64,000 nucleotides of DNA from Pseudomonas sp. (GTDB lineage: Bacteria > Pseudomonadota > Gammaproteobacteria > Pseudomonadales > Pseudomonadaceae), in assembly GCA_022448005.1 (NCBI GenBank), contig JAKUTK010000008.1:56196-120195 (forward strand), read 5' to 3'. Positions 33,452 to 43,904 of the stretch are shown in pieces; the first letter of the stretch is position 1; the number at the start of each line of letters is the position of its first letter. The notes beneath the pieces are model-generated. The model did not search any database. It saw nothing but the letters and a program-made list of their open reading frames with translations, and was not told where the DNA came from. The translations under genes and the position numbers were made by a program.

Positions 33452-36244
33452 ATGGCGCTTGCGCTGATCATCGCGTTGCCATTCCTGGGCATATGCCTGC
33501 CGTTGCTGTTTGAACGGTTCGGGCGATCTGCCTGTGCATTCGGTGCCGGTCTGGCCCCATTGCTGGCGTTGGCATTGCTGTTGTCCAAGCGTGCCGCCGT
33601 GTTTGGCGGCGAGACGGAAGTCCAGACCCTGTCCTGGCTTCCCGAACTGGGGTTGAACCTCAGCTTGAGACTGGACGGTCTGGGATTTCTCTTTGCGCTG
33701 CTGATTCTCGGCATCGGCCTGCTCGTTATCCTCTATGCTCGCTATTACCTGTCGAAGAGCGAGCCGATGGGGCGCTTTTTCGGCTTCTTTCTATTGTTCA
33801 TGGGCGCCATGCTCGGTGTGGTGCTGGCTGAAAACCTCCTGTTGATGCTGATGTTCTGGGAGCTGACCAGCCTCTCATCGTTCCTGTTGATCGGCTTTTG
33901 GAATCACCGCTCCGATGCACGCCAGGGCGCGCGCATGGCCCTCGCTATTACAGGAGGCGGTGGGCTGGCGCTGTTAGCGGGTATCCTGCTGATTGGGCAT
34001 ATCGTTGGTAGCTACGAGCTGAGCACTGTCTTGGTGTCGGGTGATTTGATCCGCGCCAGCGCTTTGTATCCGCTGACCTTGATTCTGATTCTGCTTGGCG
34101 TGTTCACCAAGTCAGCGCAGTTTCCGTTTCACTTCTGGTTGCCACAGGCGATGGCGGCGCCCACCCCTGTATCGGCTTTTCTGCACTCTGCGACCATGGT
34201 CAAGGCCGGCGTGTTTCTGCTGGCGCGGATGTACCCGGCCCTTTCTGATTCGGAATGGTGGTTCTATCTGGTCAGCTTGACGGGCTTGGCGACCTTGCTG
34301 ATCGGCGCGGTCATGGCGCTGTTCCAGCATGACCTGAAAGGGCTGCTGGCCTATTCGACGATCAGTCATCTGGGGCTGATCACTTTGCTGTTCGGTCTCG
34401 ATTCACGCCTCGGGCCGGTGGCTGCGATCTTCCATATCATCAATCACGCAACGTTCAAGGCTTCGTTGTTCATGGCCGCGGGGATTATTGACCACGAGAC
34501 CGGAACGCGCGACATGCGGCGTATCAACGGCATGTTGACGTACATGCCGCACACGGCGGCGCTGGCAATGGTGGCGTCGCTGGCGATGGCCGGCGTGCCG
34601 CTGCTAAACGGCTTCCTCAGCAAGGAGATGTTCTTTGCCGAGACGCTCGACCAACACCTGTTGGGCAGCTTCTACTGGACGATCCCGGCTCTGGCGACGC
34701 TGGCGAGTGCCTTTTCGGTCGCTTACTCGCTGCGCTTCGTGCACGACGTGTTTTTCAACGGCGAACCGATCGACCTACCCAAATACCCGCCGCATGAGCC
34801 GGCGCGGTACATGAAGATTCCCGTTGAGATCCTCGTGTTGCTTTGCCTGCTGGTGGGTACCTTGCCGGCCTACACTGTCGCACCCCTGTTGGCTGCGGCC
34901 GTTGCCGGCAGCCTGGGCGGTGACGTCCCCGACTACAGCCTGGCCATATGGCATGGCTTCAACCTTCCCCTGGCGATGAGTTTCGTGGCGCTGGGCGGTG
35001 GCCTGTTGATCTACTCGATGCGCAAGTGGGCGTTTCGCTGGTATGAAGGGCTGCCGCGGGTCGATTCGCTGCAGGTCTTTGCTCAGGTGGTCAGCGGCAT
35101 AGCTGCAACGGCGCGCTGGGTGACCGAGCGCATGGAGAACGGATCGTTGCAGCGGTATCTGGTGCTGATGCTGGTCAGCTCGCTGCTGGTAGTTGTGTAT
35201 GCCTTGACCCCCCTACAAGCGCTGCGCGGCGCCGTACCGCTAACGCCGCTGGACGGCATCACCGTTGTCGGGATGCTGTTACTCGGCCTGGCGTCGGTAA
35301 TGACGGTGATCTTTCACCGCAGACGTCTCATGGCGCTGATGGTGCTCAGTGTGGTGGGGTTGTTGGTCGCACTGGTGTTCGCCCGCTACTCGGCTCCGGA
35401 TCTGGCCCTGACTCAGATTTCAGTTGAAGTGGTGACCATCATTCTGCTGATCCTGGCCTTGTTTTTCATGCCTGACCGAACGCCGGTCGAGTCGAGCAGC
35501 CTGCGCAGTTTCCGCGATCTGATCATTGCGTCGGCCTTCGGCACCATGGTGGCCTTGCTTGCCTATGCGGTCTTGAGTCGACCGTATAACAGCATTGCCT
35601 CGTTCTTCCTCGAGAACAGCGTGTCCGGCGGCGGTGGAACCAACGTGGTCAACGTCATCCTGGTCGACTTCCGTGGCTTCGATACGTTGGGCGAGATCGC
35701 CGTGCTGGCCATTGCCGCAGTAGGCATCTATGGCCTGCTGCATGGCTTGCATCTGCCTCATCCAGTCAGGGATTACGGCGGCCGGCTTTGGTCCACCGAC
35801 AGGCACCCGATGGTCCTCGACACGCTGTCGCGTGTGCTGTTGCCGATGGCGCTGTTGGTGTCGGTATTCATCTTTTTGCGCGGCCATAATCTGCCTGGGG
35901 GTGGCTTCATCGCTGGGCTCATTACAGCAGTCGCCCTGATTCTGCAGTACATCTCTCATGGTGTGGTTTGGGCGCAGCAGCGCCAGCCGTTCAGCTATCA
36001 CGGCGTGGCTGGGCTTGGTGTGCTGATTGCGGGCTTGACCGGGCTCGGCAGCTGGTTGTTCGGTCGGCCTTTCCTGACCTCGGCGTTCGGCCATTTTCAT
36101 CTTCCGTTGATTGGCGACTTCGAGCTGGCAACCGCGATGCTGTTCGATCTCGGTGTGTATTTGGCTGTTGTAGGGGCAACGCTGCTGATTCTTTCCAACC
36201 TCGGTCATGTCAGTCAGGACGAGTCTTGCAAGGAGGTGGTTTGA
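33452..36244 (+). CDS. mrpA: Mrp/Sha cation-proton antiporter subunit A, fused A+B
   Basis: A 930-residue membrane protein. The N-terminal two-thirds are the NuoL-like MrpA antiporter ([56 protein letters not shown] near residues 210-250). This is followed by MrpA C-terminal helices and then, from about residue 775, an MrpB domain ([38 protein letters not shown]). The fused form is usual in gammaproteobacteria (P. aeruginosa ShaA). It exchanges Na+/K+ for H+. The start ATG 33452 follows aaggggtt. Its stop overlaps the next start by one base. Confidence 0.93.
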   Translation: MALALIIALPFLGICLPLLFERFGRSACAFGAGLAPLLALALLLSKRAAVFGGETEVQTLSWLPELGLNLSLRLDGLGFLFALLILGIGLLVILYARYYLSKSEPMGRFFGFFLLFMGAMLGVVLAENLLLMLMFWELTSLSSFLLIGFWNHRSDARQGARMALAITGGGGLALLAGILLIGHIVGSYELSTVLVSGDLIRASALYPLTLILILLGVFTKSAQFPFHFWLPQAMAAPTPVSAFLHSATMVKAGVFLLARMYPALSDSEWWFYLVSLTGLATLLIGAVMALFQHDLKGLLAYSTISHLGLITLLFGLDSRLGPVAAIFHIINHATFKASLFMAAGIIDHETGTRDMRRINGMLTYMPHTAALAMVASLAMAGVPLLNGFLSKEMFFAETLDQHLLGSFYWTIPALATLASAFSVAYSLRFVHDVFFNGEPIDLPKYPPHEPARYMKIPVEILVLLCLLVGTLPAYTVAPLLAAAVAGSLGGDVPDYSLAIWHGFNLPLAMSFVALGGGLLIYSMRKWAFRWYEGLPRVDSLQVFAQVVSGIAATARWVTERMENGSLQRYLVLMLVSSLLVVVYALTPLQALRGAVPLTPLDGITVVGMLLLGLASVMTVIFHRRRLMALMVLSVVGLLVALVFARYSAPDLALTQISVEVVTIILLILALFFMPDRTPVESSSLRSFRDLIIASAFGTMVALLAYAVLSRPYNSIASFFLENSVSGGGGTNVVNVILVDFRGFDTLGEIAVLAIAAVGIYGLLHGLHLPHPVRDYGGRLWSTDRHPMVLDTLSRVLLPMALLVSVFIFLRGHNLPGGGFIAGLITAVALILQYISHGVVWAQQRQPFSYHGVAGLGVLIAGLTGLGSWLFGRPFLTSAFGHFHLPLIGDFELATAMLFDLGVYLAVVGATLLILSNLGHVSQDESCKEVV

Positions 36245-36573
36245 TGGAAATCGTCTACGCGGTCACGTTGGGCGTGATGATGGCAAGTGGCGTGTATTTG
36301 CTGTTACGTGCACGGATATTTCCGGTGGTCATGGGACTGACGTTGATTTCATATGCAGTGAATCTCTTCATATTCGCCATGGGGCGTCTTTCGACAGGGA
36401 TTCCGGCAATCATCGGAGCGAGCGCCGAGTATGGTGATCCCTTGCCGCAAGCCTTGGTATTGACTGCAATCGTCATAGGCTTCGCGATGACCGCATTCGT
36501 CGTGGTGCTGGCCCTTCGCGGTCTGGGCGAGCTACGTACCGATCATGTTGATGGTCGGGAGCCGGGCAAATGA
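36244..36573 (+). CDS. mrpC: Mrp antiporter subunit C
   Basis: A 109-residue NuoK-like protein with three membrane helices (about 3-22, 27-46, 75-97). The conserved G-A/S-A-Y-G-D-P-L-P-Q-A-L-V-L-T-A-I-V-I stretch at about 60-78 marks MrpC. It forms part of the antiporter membrane core with subunits A and D. The ATG at 36244 overlaps the mrpA stop (TGATG) after aaggaggt, so translation is coupled. Confidence 0.92.
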   Translation: MEIVYAVTLGVMMASGVYLLLRARIFPVVMGLTLISYAVNLFIFAMGRLSTGIPAIIGASAEYGDPLPQALVLTAIVIGFAMTAFVVVLALRGLGELRTDHVDGREPGK

Positions 36574-38072
36574 ATCATGCGTTGATCATGCCGATCCTGC
36601 TGCCCCTGTTGGTTGGGTGCAGTTTGCTGTTGATTCATCGCCGTGGCGCATCGCTTAAGCGCTTGCTATCAGTAACCGCCACCTGGCTGCTGGTGCCGCT
36701 GGCCTTGTGGCTGGCTTGGCAGGCGGATGCTGGCGAGCTGTCCGTGTATCGTCTGGGTGACTGGCAGCCGCCGTTCGGCATCATGCTGTTGCTTGATCGG
36801 CTGAGTGCCTTGATGTTGCTCGTGACCGCGGTACTTGCTGGATTTTCGGTGCTTTATGCCGCACGTGGAGATGACGAGCGCGGCCCGAACTTCCATGCGT
36901 TATTTCAGTTCCAGCTGGCAGGCATCAACGGCGCCTTTCTGACTGGTGACCTGTTCAACCTCTTCGTGTTCTTCGAAATCCTGTTGATCTCGTCCTATGC
37001 GCTGTTGCTTCATGGCCATGGCGCGAAGCGCGTGCAGTCGGGTATCCACTATGTTGTGCTGAACCTGCTGGGTTCATCTTTGTTCCTGATCGGCGTCAGC
37101 ATGCTTTATGGCCTGACCGGAACCTTGAACATGGCCGACCTGGCGGGGCGGGTCAGTGCGGCCGACCCGGCCGACGCGCCGCTTCTCGCTGCGGCGGGCT
37201 ACTTGTTGCTAGTGGTTTTCGCACTGAAGGGCGCGATTCTGCCGCTGTATTTCTGGCTACCACGAGCCTACGCCGCGGCGACTGCGCCAGTGGCGGCGTT
37301 GTTCGCGATCATGACCAAGCTTGGGCTCTACGCCATCGTGCGAGTCTTCACACTGATTTTCGGCAGCGAAGCGGGTGTACTGAGCAACATGGTCCTCGAC
37401 TGGTTGTGGCCACTATCGATGCTCACCCTAATTGGCGGCGTCCTGGGTGCGCTGGCGGCCCGCAACCTGCAGGTCCTGCTGTCCTATCTGGTGGTGGTTT
37501 CGGTGGGCACCCTGTTAGCGGGTATCGCGCTGGGGTCGGAGGTGGGCCTCAGCGCTGCCCTGTATTACCTGGTGCACAGCACGTTGGTGTCCGGAGGCTT
37601 ATTCCTGCTCGCTGACCTCATAGCTCGCCAGCGTGGCGATATGGCTTCCGAGCTGCTTTCGGCTCCAGCGCTTAAGCAGCCATTGATGTTGGGTGCATTG
37701 TTTTTTGCCGGTGCGATTTCGATCGCCGGCCTCCCGCCTTTTTCAGGATTCGTCGGTAAGGTCATGCTGCTGCAGGCTGTTCCTGCCGGAGTCGACGCCC
37801 TGCTGTTGTGGCCGGTGGTGCTAGTAGGCGGGCTAGGGATGGTAATCGCGCTAAGCCGGGCCGGCAGTATGGTCTTCTGGCGGCCAAGTGAGGCGGTCAG
37901 CGTGGGGAGACCTGCGGATCGAGTGCGCGTGATGGCAAGCTTCGGCTTGCTTTTGGGTAGCGTGTTGTTGGTCGTGGTGGCGCAGCCCATTCAGGCTTAT
38001 ATGCAGGCGACGGCAGCACAGTTGTTCGATCTGGAACCGTATCTGCAAATCATCCGGGGAGGTGAGGCATGA
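36570..38072 (+). CDS. mrpD: Mrp antiporter subunit D
   Basis: A 500-residue NuoM/NuoN-like antiporter subunit with about fourteen membrane helices. Characteristic features are FQFQLAGINGAFLTGDLFNLFVFFEILLISSYALL with the conserved Glu near residue 135 and the helix ALKGAILPLYFWLPRAYAAATAPVAALFAIMTKLGLYAI with the proton-path Lys residues. With MrpA it forms the ion-pumping unit. ATG overlaps the mrpC stop as ATGA. Confidence 0.93.
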   Translation: MNHALIMPILLPLLVGCSLLLIHRRGASLKRLLSVTATWLLVPLALWLAWQADAGELSVYRLGDWQPPFGIMLLLDRLSALMLLVTAVLAGFSVLYAARGDDERGPNFHALFQFQLAGINGAFLTGDLFNLFVFFEILLISSYALLLHGHGAKRVQSGIHYVVLNLLGSSLFLIGVSMLYGLTGTLNMADLAGRVSAADPADAPLLAAAGYLLLVVFALKGAILPLYFWLPRAYAAATAPVAALFAIMTKLGLYAIVRVFTLIFGSEAGVLSNMVLDWLWPLSMLTLIGGVLGALAARNLQVLLSYLVVVSVGTLLAGIALGSEVGLSAALYYLVHSTLVSGGLFLLADLIARQRGDMASELLSAPALKQPLMLGALFFAGAISIAGLPPFSGFVGKVMLLQAVPAGVDALLLWPVVLVGGLGMVIALSRAGSMVFWRPSEAVSVGRPADRVRVMASFGLLLGSVLLVVVAQPIQAYMQATAAQLFDLEPYLQIIRGGEA

Positions 38073-38569
38073 AGTCGCGCCTGCTTCCCAATCCCGCGCT
38101 CACCTTGCTGCTCGCGCTGCTCTGGTTGCTTCTTAGTAATGCGCTAAGCGTGGGGCATCTGGTGCTTGGCCTGGTTCTGGGCTGGGCGATTCCTTTGTTG
38201 GTAAAGGGGTTTCTGGTCGATCTGCCTAAGGTTCGCCGCCCGTTGAAGCTCTGCCTGTTCCTGTTGAAGGTCTTTTACGACATCGTCGTGGCCAATGTCA
38301 GTGTGGCCAAGCTGGTGCTCAGCTCCCGGGATCGGCTGCGGCCCGCCTTCATCGAAGTGCCAATGGCAATCGAACATCCGTTCGTTCTCGCTGTGCTGAC
38401 CAGCATCATCTCGCTGACACCAGGGACGGTGTCGGCTGCTTTGCGGCCCGGCCACAAGATGCTGTTGATCCATGCGCTGGATGCGCCCGACACGGAAGCG
38501 CTGGTGGCTGAGGTGAAAAACCGGTACGAAACACCGCTGCTGGAGATTTTCGAATGCTCACATACGTAA
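38069..38569 (+). CDS. mrpE: Mrp antiporter subunit E
   Basis: A 166-residue protein with two or three N-terminal membrane helices (about 8-45) and a cytoplasmic C-terminal domain. The signature VLTSIISLTPGTVSAAL at about 111-127, followed by LLIHALDAPD, is typical of MrpE. It is needed for assembly of the complex. It overlaps mrpD by ATGA and mrpF by 16 bases. Confidence 0.92.
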   Translation: MKSRLLPNPALTLLLALLWLLLSNALSVGHLVLGLVLGWAIPLLVKGFLVDLPKVRRPLKLCLFLLKVFYDIVVANVSVAKLVLSSRDRLRPAFIEVPMAIEHPFVLAVLTSIISLTPGTVSAALRPGHKMLLIHALDAPDTEALVAEVKNRYETPLLEIFECSHT

Positions 38570-38823
38570 TTCCGCTGTGCATGGCAGTCATTGGAATCGC
38601 AGCGATCCTGAATGTGGTGCGGCTGGTTCAGGGGCCCGACATGCCTGATAGGGTGTTGGCGCTCGATACCCTGTACATCAATGCGTTGGCCTTGATCGTC
38701 TTGTTTGGCATCTGGCTCGCGTCCGACCTGTTCTTCGAGGCTGCTCTGCTCATTGCGGTGATGGGCTTCGTCAGTACCGTGGCGGTGGGCAAACACCTGT
38801 TGCACGGCGAGATCATCGACTGA
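38554..38823 (+). CDS. mrpF: Mrp antiporter subunit F
   Basis: An 89-residue membrane protein with three helices. The segment VRLVQGPDMPDRVLALDTLYINALALIVLFGI at about 23-55 contains the conserved G-P-x-x-x-D-R motif of MrpF. The gene starts inside mrpE in another frame, so these two are translationally coupled. mrpG follows nine bases later. Confidence 0.92.
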   Translation: MLTYVIPLCMAVIGIAAILNVVRLVQGPDMPDRVLALDTLYINALALIVLFGIWLASDLFFEAALLIAVMGFVSTVAVGKHLLHGEIID

Positions 38824-38832
38824 GGAGGCTGC

Positions 38833-39162
38833 ATGCCATTCTGGATAGAGCTGCTGGTAAGCGCATTTCTGATCGTGGGAAGCGGGTTCGCTCTGGTAGG
38901 AGCGATCGGTTTGTATCGTCTTCCTGATTTCTTTACGCGTTTGCATGGGCCAACCAAGGCGACCACGCTTGGGGTCGGTGGGATCGTTATCGCTTCGATG
39001 ATCTTCTTCAGTAATCAGGGCAACGGCCTCAGCGTCCATGAGGTTCTGATCACCCTGTTTCTGTTTTTGACCGCGCCGGTCAGCGCGCATGTGCTGGCTA
39101 AGGCAGCCATGCAGCAGAGGCTGCCCTACACAGCGAAAACCCGAGGCAAGCCCTGGGATTGA
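38833..39162 (+). CDS. mrpG: Mrp antiporter subunit G
   Basis: A 109-residue membrane protein with three helices. GAIGLYRLPDFFTRLHGPTKATTLGVGGIV at about 24-53 is the MrpG signature, and the last helix (FLFLTAPVSAHVLAKAA) is also conserved. It completes the six-gene operon. ATG at 38833 follows gaggaggc. The convergent glnD lies 60 bases away with a hairpin between. Confidence 0.92.
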   Translation: MPFWIELLVSAFLIVGSGFALVGAIGLYRLPDFFTRLHGPTKATTLGVGGIVIASMIFFSNQGNGLSVHEVLITLFLFLTAPVSAHVLAKAAMQQRLPYTAKTRGKPWD

Positions 39163-39186
39163 CTCAGGCCTCTGCGATGTTCGCTA

Positions 39187-39206
39187 CCGCCTCGTTGCCG
39201 AGGCGG
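39187..39206. terminator. Hairpin between mrpG and glnD
   Basis: A perfect 8-bp stem (ccgcctcg / cgaggcgg) with a 4-base loop lies between convergent stops. There is no T run on either side, so intrinsic termination is uncertain. Confidence 0.45.
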
Positions 39207-39221
39207 CGATGCCGTTGCCAA

Positions 39222-41924
39222 TTAGATAACGATGCTGCTCGGTGAGGGCTGATGCTCGTTATCCTGGGTCAACTGCTTGATCATCGCCTGCTGCAAGCGA
39301 GCGCATAGCTGCGGGTCTGACAAAGGCTGGTTGTCTGCATTGATGACGAAGAAAACGTCCTCTACACGCTCGCCCAGCGTGGCAATCTTGGCGTTCTGTA
39401 CCGAAAGATCGAAGTCCAGAAACAGCTGGCCGATGCGCGCCAGCAGACCTGGGCGGTCAGGTGCAACGACCTCGATAATCGTTTGCGGGCGCTGCATGTC
39501 GTTGTGAATGGTGACCTGCGGAGGGAATGCGAAATGTTTGAGCTGCCGCGGTACGCGTTTCTGAATGATGGTCAGATAATCATCTGGGTTACGCAGCGCG
39601 GTGATCAGCCCTTGGCGAATTTCTTCTGTGCGCTCGGGGTCGTTGCCGATGGGTGAGCCGTCGGCGTCCAGCACGATGTAGGTGTCCAGCGTGAACTGGC
39701 TGCTCGAAGTGATGATACGGGCATCGTGAATGTTCAGGTTCAGCTGGTCCATCGCCGCGACGGTCACCGCGAAGAAGTCGTGCTGATCCGGCGCATAGAT
39801 AAAGATCTGAGTGCCACCTTCGAATTCACGCTGGGTGGTTTCCTTGATCAGGACCAGCGGGCCGCCGTCGCTCGGGTGCTCGATGATGGCTTCGGTGTGC
39901 CAGGCCACATCGACCGAGCTATGGCGCATGAAATAGTCATCCCCCAGCTGCGACCATAGCTGTTCGGCATCGTCTGGATCGGTTCCGTTGCGCACCAGAC
40001 TGTCGAGTGCCGCGCGCTGGGTCTGGCGAATCTGCTCCTCGCGCCCCAGTGGGTTTTCCAGGCCACGCTTAAGCGCGCGTTTGGTTTCGGTGTACAGCTG
40101 GCGCAGCAGACTTGCCCGCCAGGAATTCCAGAGCGTAGGGTTGGTTGCATTGATGTCTGCAACAGTCAGCACATACAGGTAATCGAGGTGGGTTTCGTCA
40201 CCTACCTGCTGGGCAAAGTCGTTGATCACCTGAGGGTCCGAGAGGTCTTTGCGCTGGGCGGTCGTGGACATCACCAGATGGTTCTCGACCAGCCATACCA
40301 CCAGGCGCGTGTCCCAAGCAGGCAGCTTGTGGCGTACACAGAATTCCTGCGCATCCACCGCACCCAGCTCCGAGTGGTCGCCGCCACGGCCCTTGGCGAT
40401 ATCGTGGTAGAGCCCTGCGATGTAGATGAGCTCCGGCTTGGGTAGCCGTTCCACCAGTTTGCTGGCCAGTGGGTACTTTTCGGCAACCCCGGGTTTGCTC
40501 AGTTTGCGCAGGTACTTGATGACATTGAGCGTATGGGCATCGACCGTGTAGATATGAAAGAGGTCATGCTGCATCTGCCCGACGATATGGCCGAACTCGG
40601 GCAAGTACCGCCCGAGAATGCCGTAGCGATTCATGCGCCGCAGATTGCGGTGGATGCCTTCCTTGCATTTGAACAGTTCGACGAAGAGGCTGGTGTTGCG
40701 GATGTCGCTGCGGAACTCGTCGTCGATCAGATGCCGGTGGTCCCTGAGTAAGCGGATGGTCTCCGCTCGTACACCCTGAATGTCGGGGTGCTGGGCCAGC
40801 AGTACGAAAATCTCCAGTATCGCGAAGGGCCTGCGCTTGAACACCGAATCACCGGCTACTTCCAGATAGCCGTCGCGCACGAGAAAACGGCTGTTGAGCG
40901 GCACCGCATCCCCGCTGTCGCCTTCCCAGAGGATGACCTCGGCAAAGTGCTGTCCGACTAGATCGCTTAGCTCTGAAATGCTCATCACGACGCGGTAGTA
41001 CTTCTGCATGAAGCGCTCGATCGCTAGCTTGGCATCGCTGTCTTCATAGCCGAGGAGGGCGGCGAGACTGCGCTGGTGATCGAACAGCAGGCGATCCTCC
41101 GCGCGCGCAGCCAGCATGTGCAGCCCGTAACGGACACGCCAAATGAACTCCTGCCCGGACACCAGCAGCGAGTATTCGCCTTCGGTCAGGAATCCCTGAT
41201 CAAGTATAGCGCTGAGATTCAAACTACCGAACTGGCGCCGCGCTATCCACAGAATGGTCTGTATGTCACGCAGCCCGCCAGGGGAGCCTTTGACGTTTGG
41301 CTCCAGGTTGTACTCGGTATTGTTGTACTTGGAATGGCGCGTGGCCTGCTCGTTACGCTTGGCAAGAAAGAACTCCTTGCTGGGCCACATTTCTGAAGGG
41401 CTGGTGACCTTCAGCATGTTCTGGCGCAGGCGTTCTGGCCCGGCGATCGTGCGGCTCTCCATGAGGTTGGTGATGACGGTCAGGTCTGCACGTGCCTCCT
41501 CGGCACACTCCTGCACCGAGCGCACACTCTGGCCAACTTCCAGGCCGATGTCCCAGAGCAGCGTTAGAAATCGCTCGATGGCGTCTCGAAATATTTCCTG
41601 ATCGTTATTATCGAGGAGGATCAGCAGATCAATATCGGAATAGGGGTGCAGTTCGCCGCGCCCATAGCCGCCCACCGCGACCAGCGCGATCTGTGCTTCA
41701 TTGCTCCAGTCGAAGCGGCCCCAGGCGGCGCGCAGGATCTGGTCAACGAACCAGGCGCGGCCTTCGATCAGGCTACGGATATCCTGGCCGGCGAGGAAGC
41801 GCGCATCGAGCACCTCTCTGGCCTTGCGAATGACTTTCTTGAAGGCGGCGATGGGGCTGGCCTTGAGTGCCAGTTCAGCCTGGAACTGGCTGCGGTCGAA
41901 CAATTCGGAATCAACCTGAGGCAT
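39222..41924 (-). CDS. glnD: Bifunctional uridylyltransferase/uridylyl-removing enzyme GlnD
   Basis: A 900-residue nitrogen sensor. The nucleotidyltransferase active site is [19 protein letters not shown] (85-103, with Asp97 and Asp99); the HD hydrolase motif is [17 protein letters not shown] near 510; and two C-terminal ACT domains, the second [21 protein letters not shown], bind glutamine. It uridylylates PII (GlnB/GlnK) when nitrogen is short and removes UMP when glutamine is high. The ATG at 41924 (MPQVD) has ggaggg upstream; a TTG six codons earlier is also in frame. It lies 31 bases downstream of map and is probably co-transcribed with it. Confidence 0.96.
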   Translation of the reverse strand: MPQVDSELFDRSQFQAELALKASPIAAFKKVIRKAREVLDARFLAGQDIRSLIEGRAWFVDQILRAAWGRFDWSNEAQIALVAVGGYGRGELHPYSDIDLLILLDNNDQEIFRDAIERFLTLLWDIGLEVGQSVRSVQECAEEARADLTVITNLMESRTIAGPERLRQNMLKVTSPSEMWPSKEFFLAKRNEQATRHSKYNNTEYNLEPNVKGSPGGLRDIQTILWIARRQFGSLNLSAILDQGFLTEGEYSLLVSGQEFIWRVRYGLHMLAARAEDRLLFDHQRSLAALLGYEDSDAKLAIERFMQKYYRVVMSISELSDLVGQHFAEVILWEGDSGDAVPLNSRFLVRDGYLEVAGDSVFKRRPFAILEIFVLLAQHPDIQGVRAETIRLLRDHRHLIDDEFRSDIRNTSLFVELFKCKEGIHRNLRRMNRYGILGRYLPEFGHIVGQMQHDLFHIYTVDAHTLNVIKYLRKLSKPGVAEKYPLASKLVERLPKPELIYIAGLYHDIAKGRGGDHSELGAVDAQEFCVRHKLPAWDTRLVVWLVENHLVMSTTAQRKDLSDPQVINDFAQQVGDETHLDYLYVLTVADINATNPTLWNSWRASLLRQLYTETKRALKRGLENPLGREEQIRQTQRAALDSLVRNGTDPDDAEQLWSQLGDDYFMRHSSVDVAWHTEAIIEHPSDGGPLVLIKETTQREFEGGTQIFIYAPDQHDFFAVTVAAMDQLNLNIHDARIITSSSQFTLDTYIVLDADGSPIGNDPERTEEIRQGLITALRNPDDYLTIIQKRVPRQLKHFAFPPQVTIHNDMQRPQTIIEVVAPDRPGLLARIGQLFLDFDLSVQNAKIATLGERVEDVFFVINADNQPLSDPQLCARLQQAMIKQLTQDNEHQPSPSSIVI

Positions 41925-41955
41925 ACCGTCGCCCTCCGTCAAAGCATCAAAAAAA

Positions 41956-42738
41956 TCAGGGCGATGTGCGGGCTATGGTGTCATCGCTGCGCAGGGTGAA
42001 GATCTCATAGCCATCTGCAGTGACCACAAGGGTGTGTTCCCATTGGGCGGATAGCTTGCGGTCCTTGGTAATCGCTGTCCAGCCGTCGCCAAGCAGACGG
42101 GTTTCTGACCGGCCCTGGTTGATCATTGGCTCAATGGTGAAGGTCATCCCTTCCTTTAGCTCAAGGCCGGTCCCGGCTCGGCCGTAGTGCAGCACCTGCG
42201 GCTCCTCGTGGAAAACCTTGCCGATGCCATGTCCGCAGTACTCGCGGACGACGGAGAAACCGTTCTTCTCGGCGTGCTTCTGAATCACTTCACCAATGTC
42301 CCCAAGGCGTGCACCGGGGCGGACCACTTCGATCCCTTTATAAAGGCACTCCTGCGTAACCTTGCAGAGTCGCTCGGCCCACTCTGGCGCTTTGCCGACA
42401 ATGAACATTCGGCTGGTATCGCCGTGGTAGCCGTCCTTGATTACCGTAATGTCGATGTTAAGGATGTCACCGTCTTTGAGCGGCTTGTCGTTGGGAATGC
42501 CATGGCACACGACATGATTGATCGATGTGCAAATCGATTTGGGATAACCCTTGTAATTGAGCGGGGCGGGCACCGCCTGTTGCACATTGACGATGTGCTC
42601 GTGGCAGATGCGGTCCAGCTCTTCGGTGGTGACGCCCGGCTTGACATGATCACCGATCATTTCCAGCACATCGGCAGCTAGGCGGCCGGCAATGCGCATT
42701 TTCTCGATGTCTTCAGGCGTCTTGATGGAAACAGTCAT
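41956..42738 (-). CDS. map: Type I methionine aminopeptidase
   Basis: A 260-residue enzyme. The metal ligands are visible in the conserved motifs [19 protein letters not shown] (two Asp), [17 protein letters not shown] (His), [13 protein letters not shown] (Glu) and [14 protein letters not shown] (Glu). It removes the initiator Met from new proteins. The ATG at 42738 (MTVSIK) follows agaggg; the frame to 42780 is not family-like. It is divergent from rpsB, as in P. aeruginosa and E. coli. Confidence 0.96.
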   Translation of the reverse strand: MTVSIKTPEDIEKMRIAGRLAADVLEMIGDHVKPGVTTEELDRICHEHIVNVQQAVPAPLNYKGYPKSICTSINHVVCHGIPNDKPLKDGDILNIDITVIKDGYHGDTSRMFIVGKAPEWAERLCKVTQECLYKGIEVVRPGARLGDIGEVIQKHAEKNGFSVVREYCGHGIGKVFHEEPQVLHYGRAGTGLELKEGMTFTIEPMINQGRSETRLLGDGWTAITKDRKLSAQWEHTLVVTADGYEIFTLRSDDTIARTSP

Positions 42739-43039
42739 GCAACCCTCTTGGCGCCAAGAGGCGCAGGCTAATAGATACAAGAGGCAAATGATAAACCAAA
42801 GAGGGCGTGGCCTGCAGGCGGCCCTGGCGGCCCCGGCAAACAGCGGCAGCCTTGATAGGCTAATTCAATTTCAGTGCGCGCTAGCCTCCGATGCTTGCTT
42901 GTGCTATAAAACGCGCCGCTCTGCGGGACTACCTGCCGAGCCTGACCCCACACACGTGTCGACACGGTATCCTGGGTGCTCGCAAGAGTTGGATATCGGG
43001 ACGCGTGGAGGCCTAACCCGACTTATCTGAGGAACTCTC
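42739..43039. promoter_or_regulatory. Divergent map/rpsB control region with structured rpsB leader
   Basis: This 301-base gap has no gene. A TATAAA box at 42905-42910 followed by a GC-rich discriminator (acgcgccgc) is a candidate ribosomal-type -10 for rpsB, though its -35 is poor. Downstream, the leader has a perfect palindrome cgtgtcgacacg (42955-42966), then helix arms tatcc (42968-42972) and ggata (42991-42995), then tcggg (42996-43000) and cccga (43017-43021). Such paired stem-loops resemble the S2-binding autoregulatory leader known for gammaproteobacterial rpsB. Ribosome site tgagga precedes the ATG. Confidence 0.5.
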
Positions 43040-43780
43040 ATGTCTCAAGTCACTATGCGCGATATGCTGAAGGCCGGTGTGCACTTCGGCCACCAGACCC
43101 GTTACTGGAACCCGAAGATGAATAAGTACATCTTTGGCGCGCGTAACAAGATTCATATCATCAACCTTGAGAAAACCCTGCCGATGTTCAACGACGCTCT
43201 GCGTTTTGTTGAGAAGCTGGCTGCAGGTAAAAACAAGATTCTGTTCGTTGGCACCAAGCGTTCCGCTGGCAAGATCGTTCGCGAAGAAGCTGCTCGTTGT
43301 GGCTCGCCGTACGTCGATCATCGCTGGTTGGGCGGCATGCTGACCAACTACAAGACCATTCGCGCCTCGATCAAGCGTCTGCGTGAGCTGGAAACCCAGG
43401 CTCAGGACGGCACCTTCGAGAAGCTGACCAAGAAAGAAGCGCTGATGCGTACTCGCGATCTGGAAAAGCTGGATCGTAGCCTGGGCGGCATCAAGGACAT
43501 GGGCGGCCTGCCAGACGCCATGTTCGTTGTTGACGTTGATCACGAGCGCATTGCTATCTCCGAAGCCAACAAGCTGGGTATTCCGGTTATCGGCATCGTT
43601 GATACCAATAGCAGCCCGGAAGGCGTCGACTACATCATCCCTGGTAACGATGACGCAATCCGTGCCGTGCAACTCTATCTGGGCTCCATGGCGGACGCCG
43701 TACTGCGTGGTCGTCAGAACAATGCTGGCGGTGCTGACGAGTTCGTCGAAGAGCCAGCTGCCGAAGCCGCTCAAGGCTGA
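43040..43780 (+). CDS. rpsB: 30S ribosomal protein S2
   Basis: A 246-residue protein of full S2 length. Signatures are [28 protein letters not shown] near the N-terminus and [33 protein letters not shown] at about 160-190, with an Ala/Glu-rich tail. S2 binds the 30S head late in assembly and represses its own mRNA leader. The high-expression codon choice fits. tsf follows 125 bases later, after a hairpin terminator. Confidence 0.98.
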   Translation: MSQVTMRDMLKAGVHFGHQTRYWNPKMNKYIFGARNKIHIINLEKTLPMFNDALRFVEKLAAGKNKILFVGTKRSAGKIVREEAARCGSPYVDHRWLGGMLTNYKTIRASIKRLRELETQAQDGTFEKLTKKEALMRTRDLEKLDRSLGGIKDMGGLPDAMFVVDVDHERIAISEANKLGIPVIGIVDTNSSPEGVDYIIPGNDDAIRAVQLYLGSMADAVLRGRQNNAGGADEFVEEPAAEAAQG

Positions 43781-43814
43781 GCGCATCGTCGCCTAGCTGA
43801 TACCCGTTGAACAG

Positions 43815-43837
43815 AAAGGGGGCTATGCCCCCTTTTT
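43815..43837 (+). terminator. Hairpin terminator/attenuator between rpsB and tsf
   Basis: The arms aaagggggc and gcccccttt pair around a 3-base loop, with ttttt at the end. It probably reduces read-through from rpsB to tsf, which are usually co-transcribed. Confidence 0.85.
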
Positions 43838-43904
43838 GCCAATTCCGAATTGATCGCCCGAGTTGAGGGCATGATCGACAATCGAATCGAGAGGATTTGC
43901 GAAC

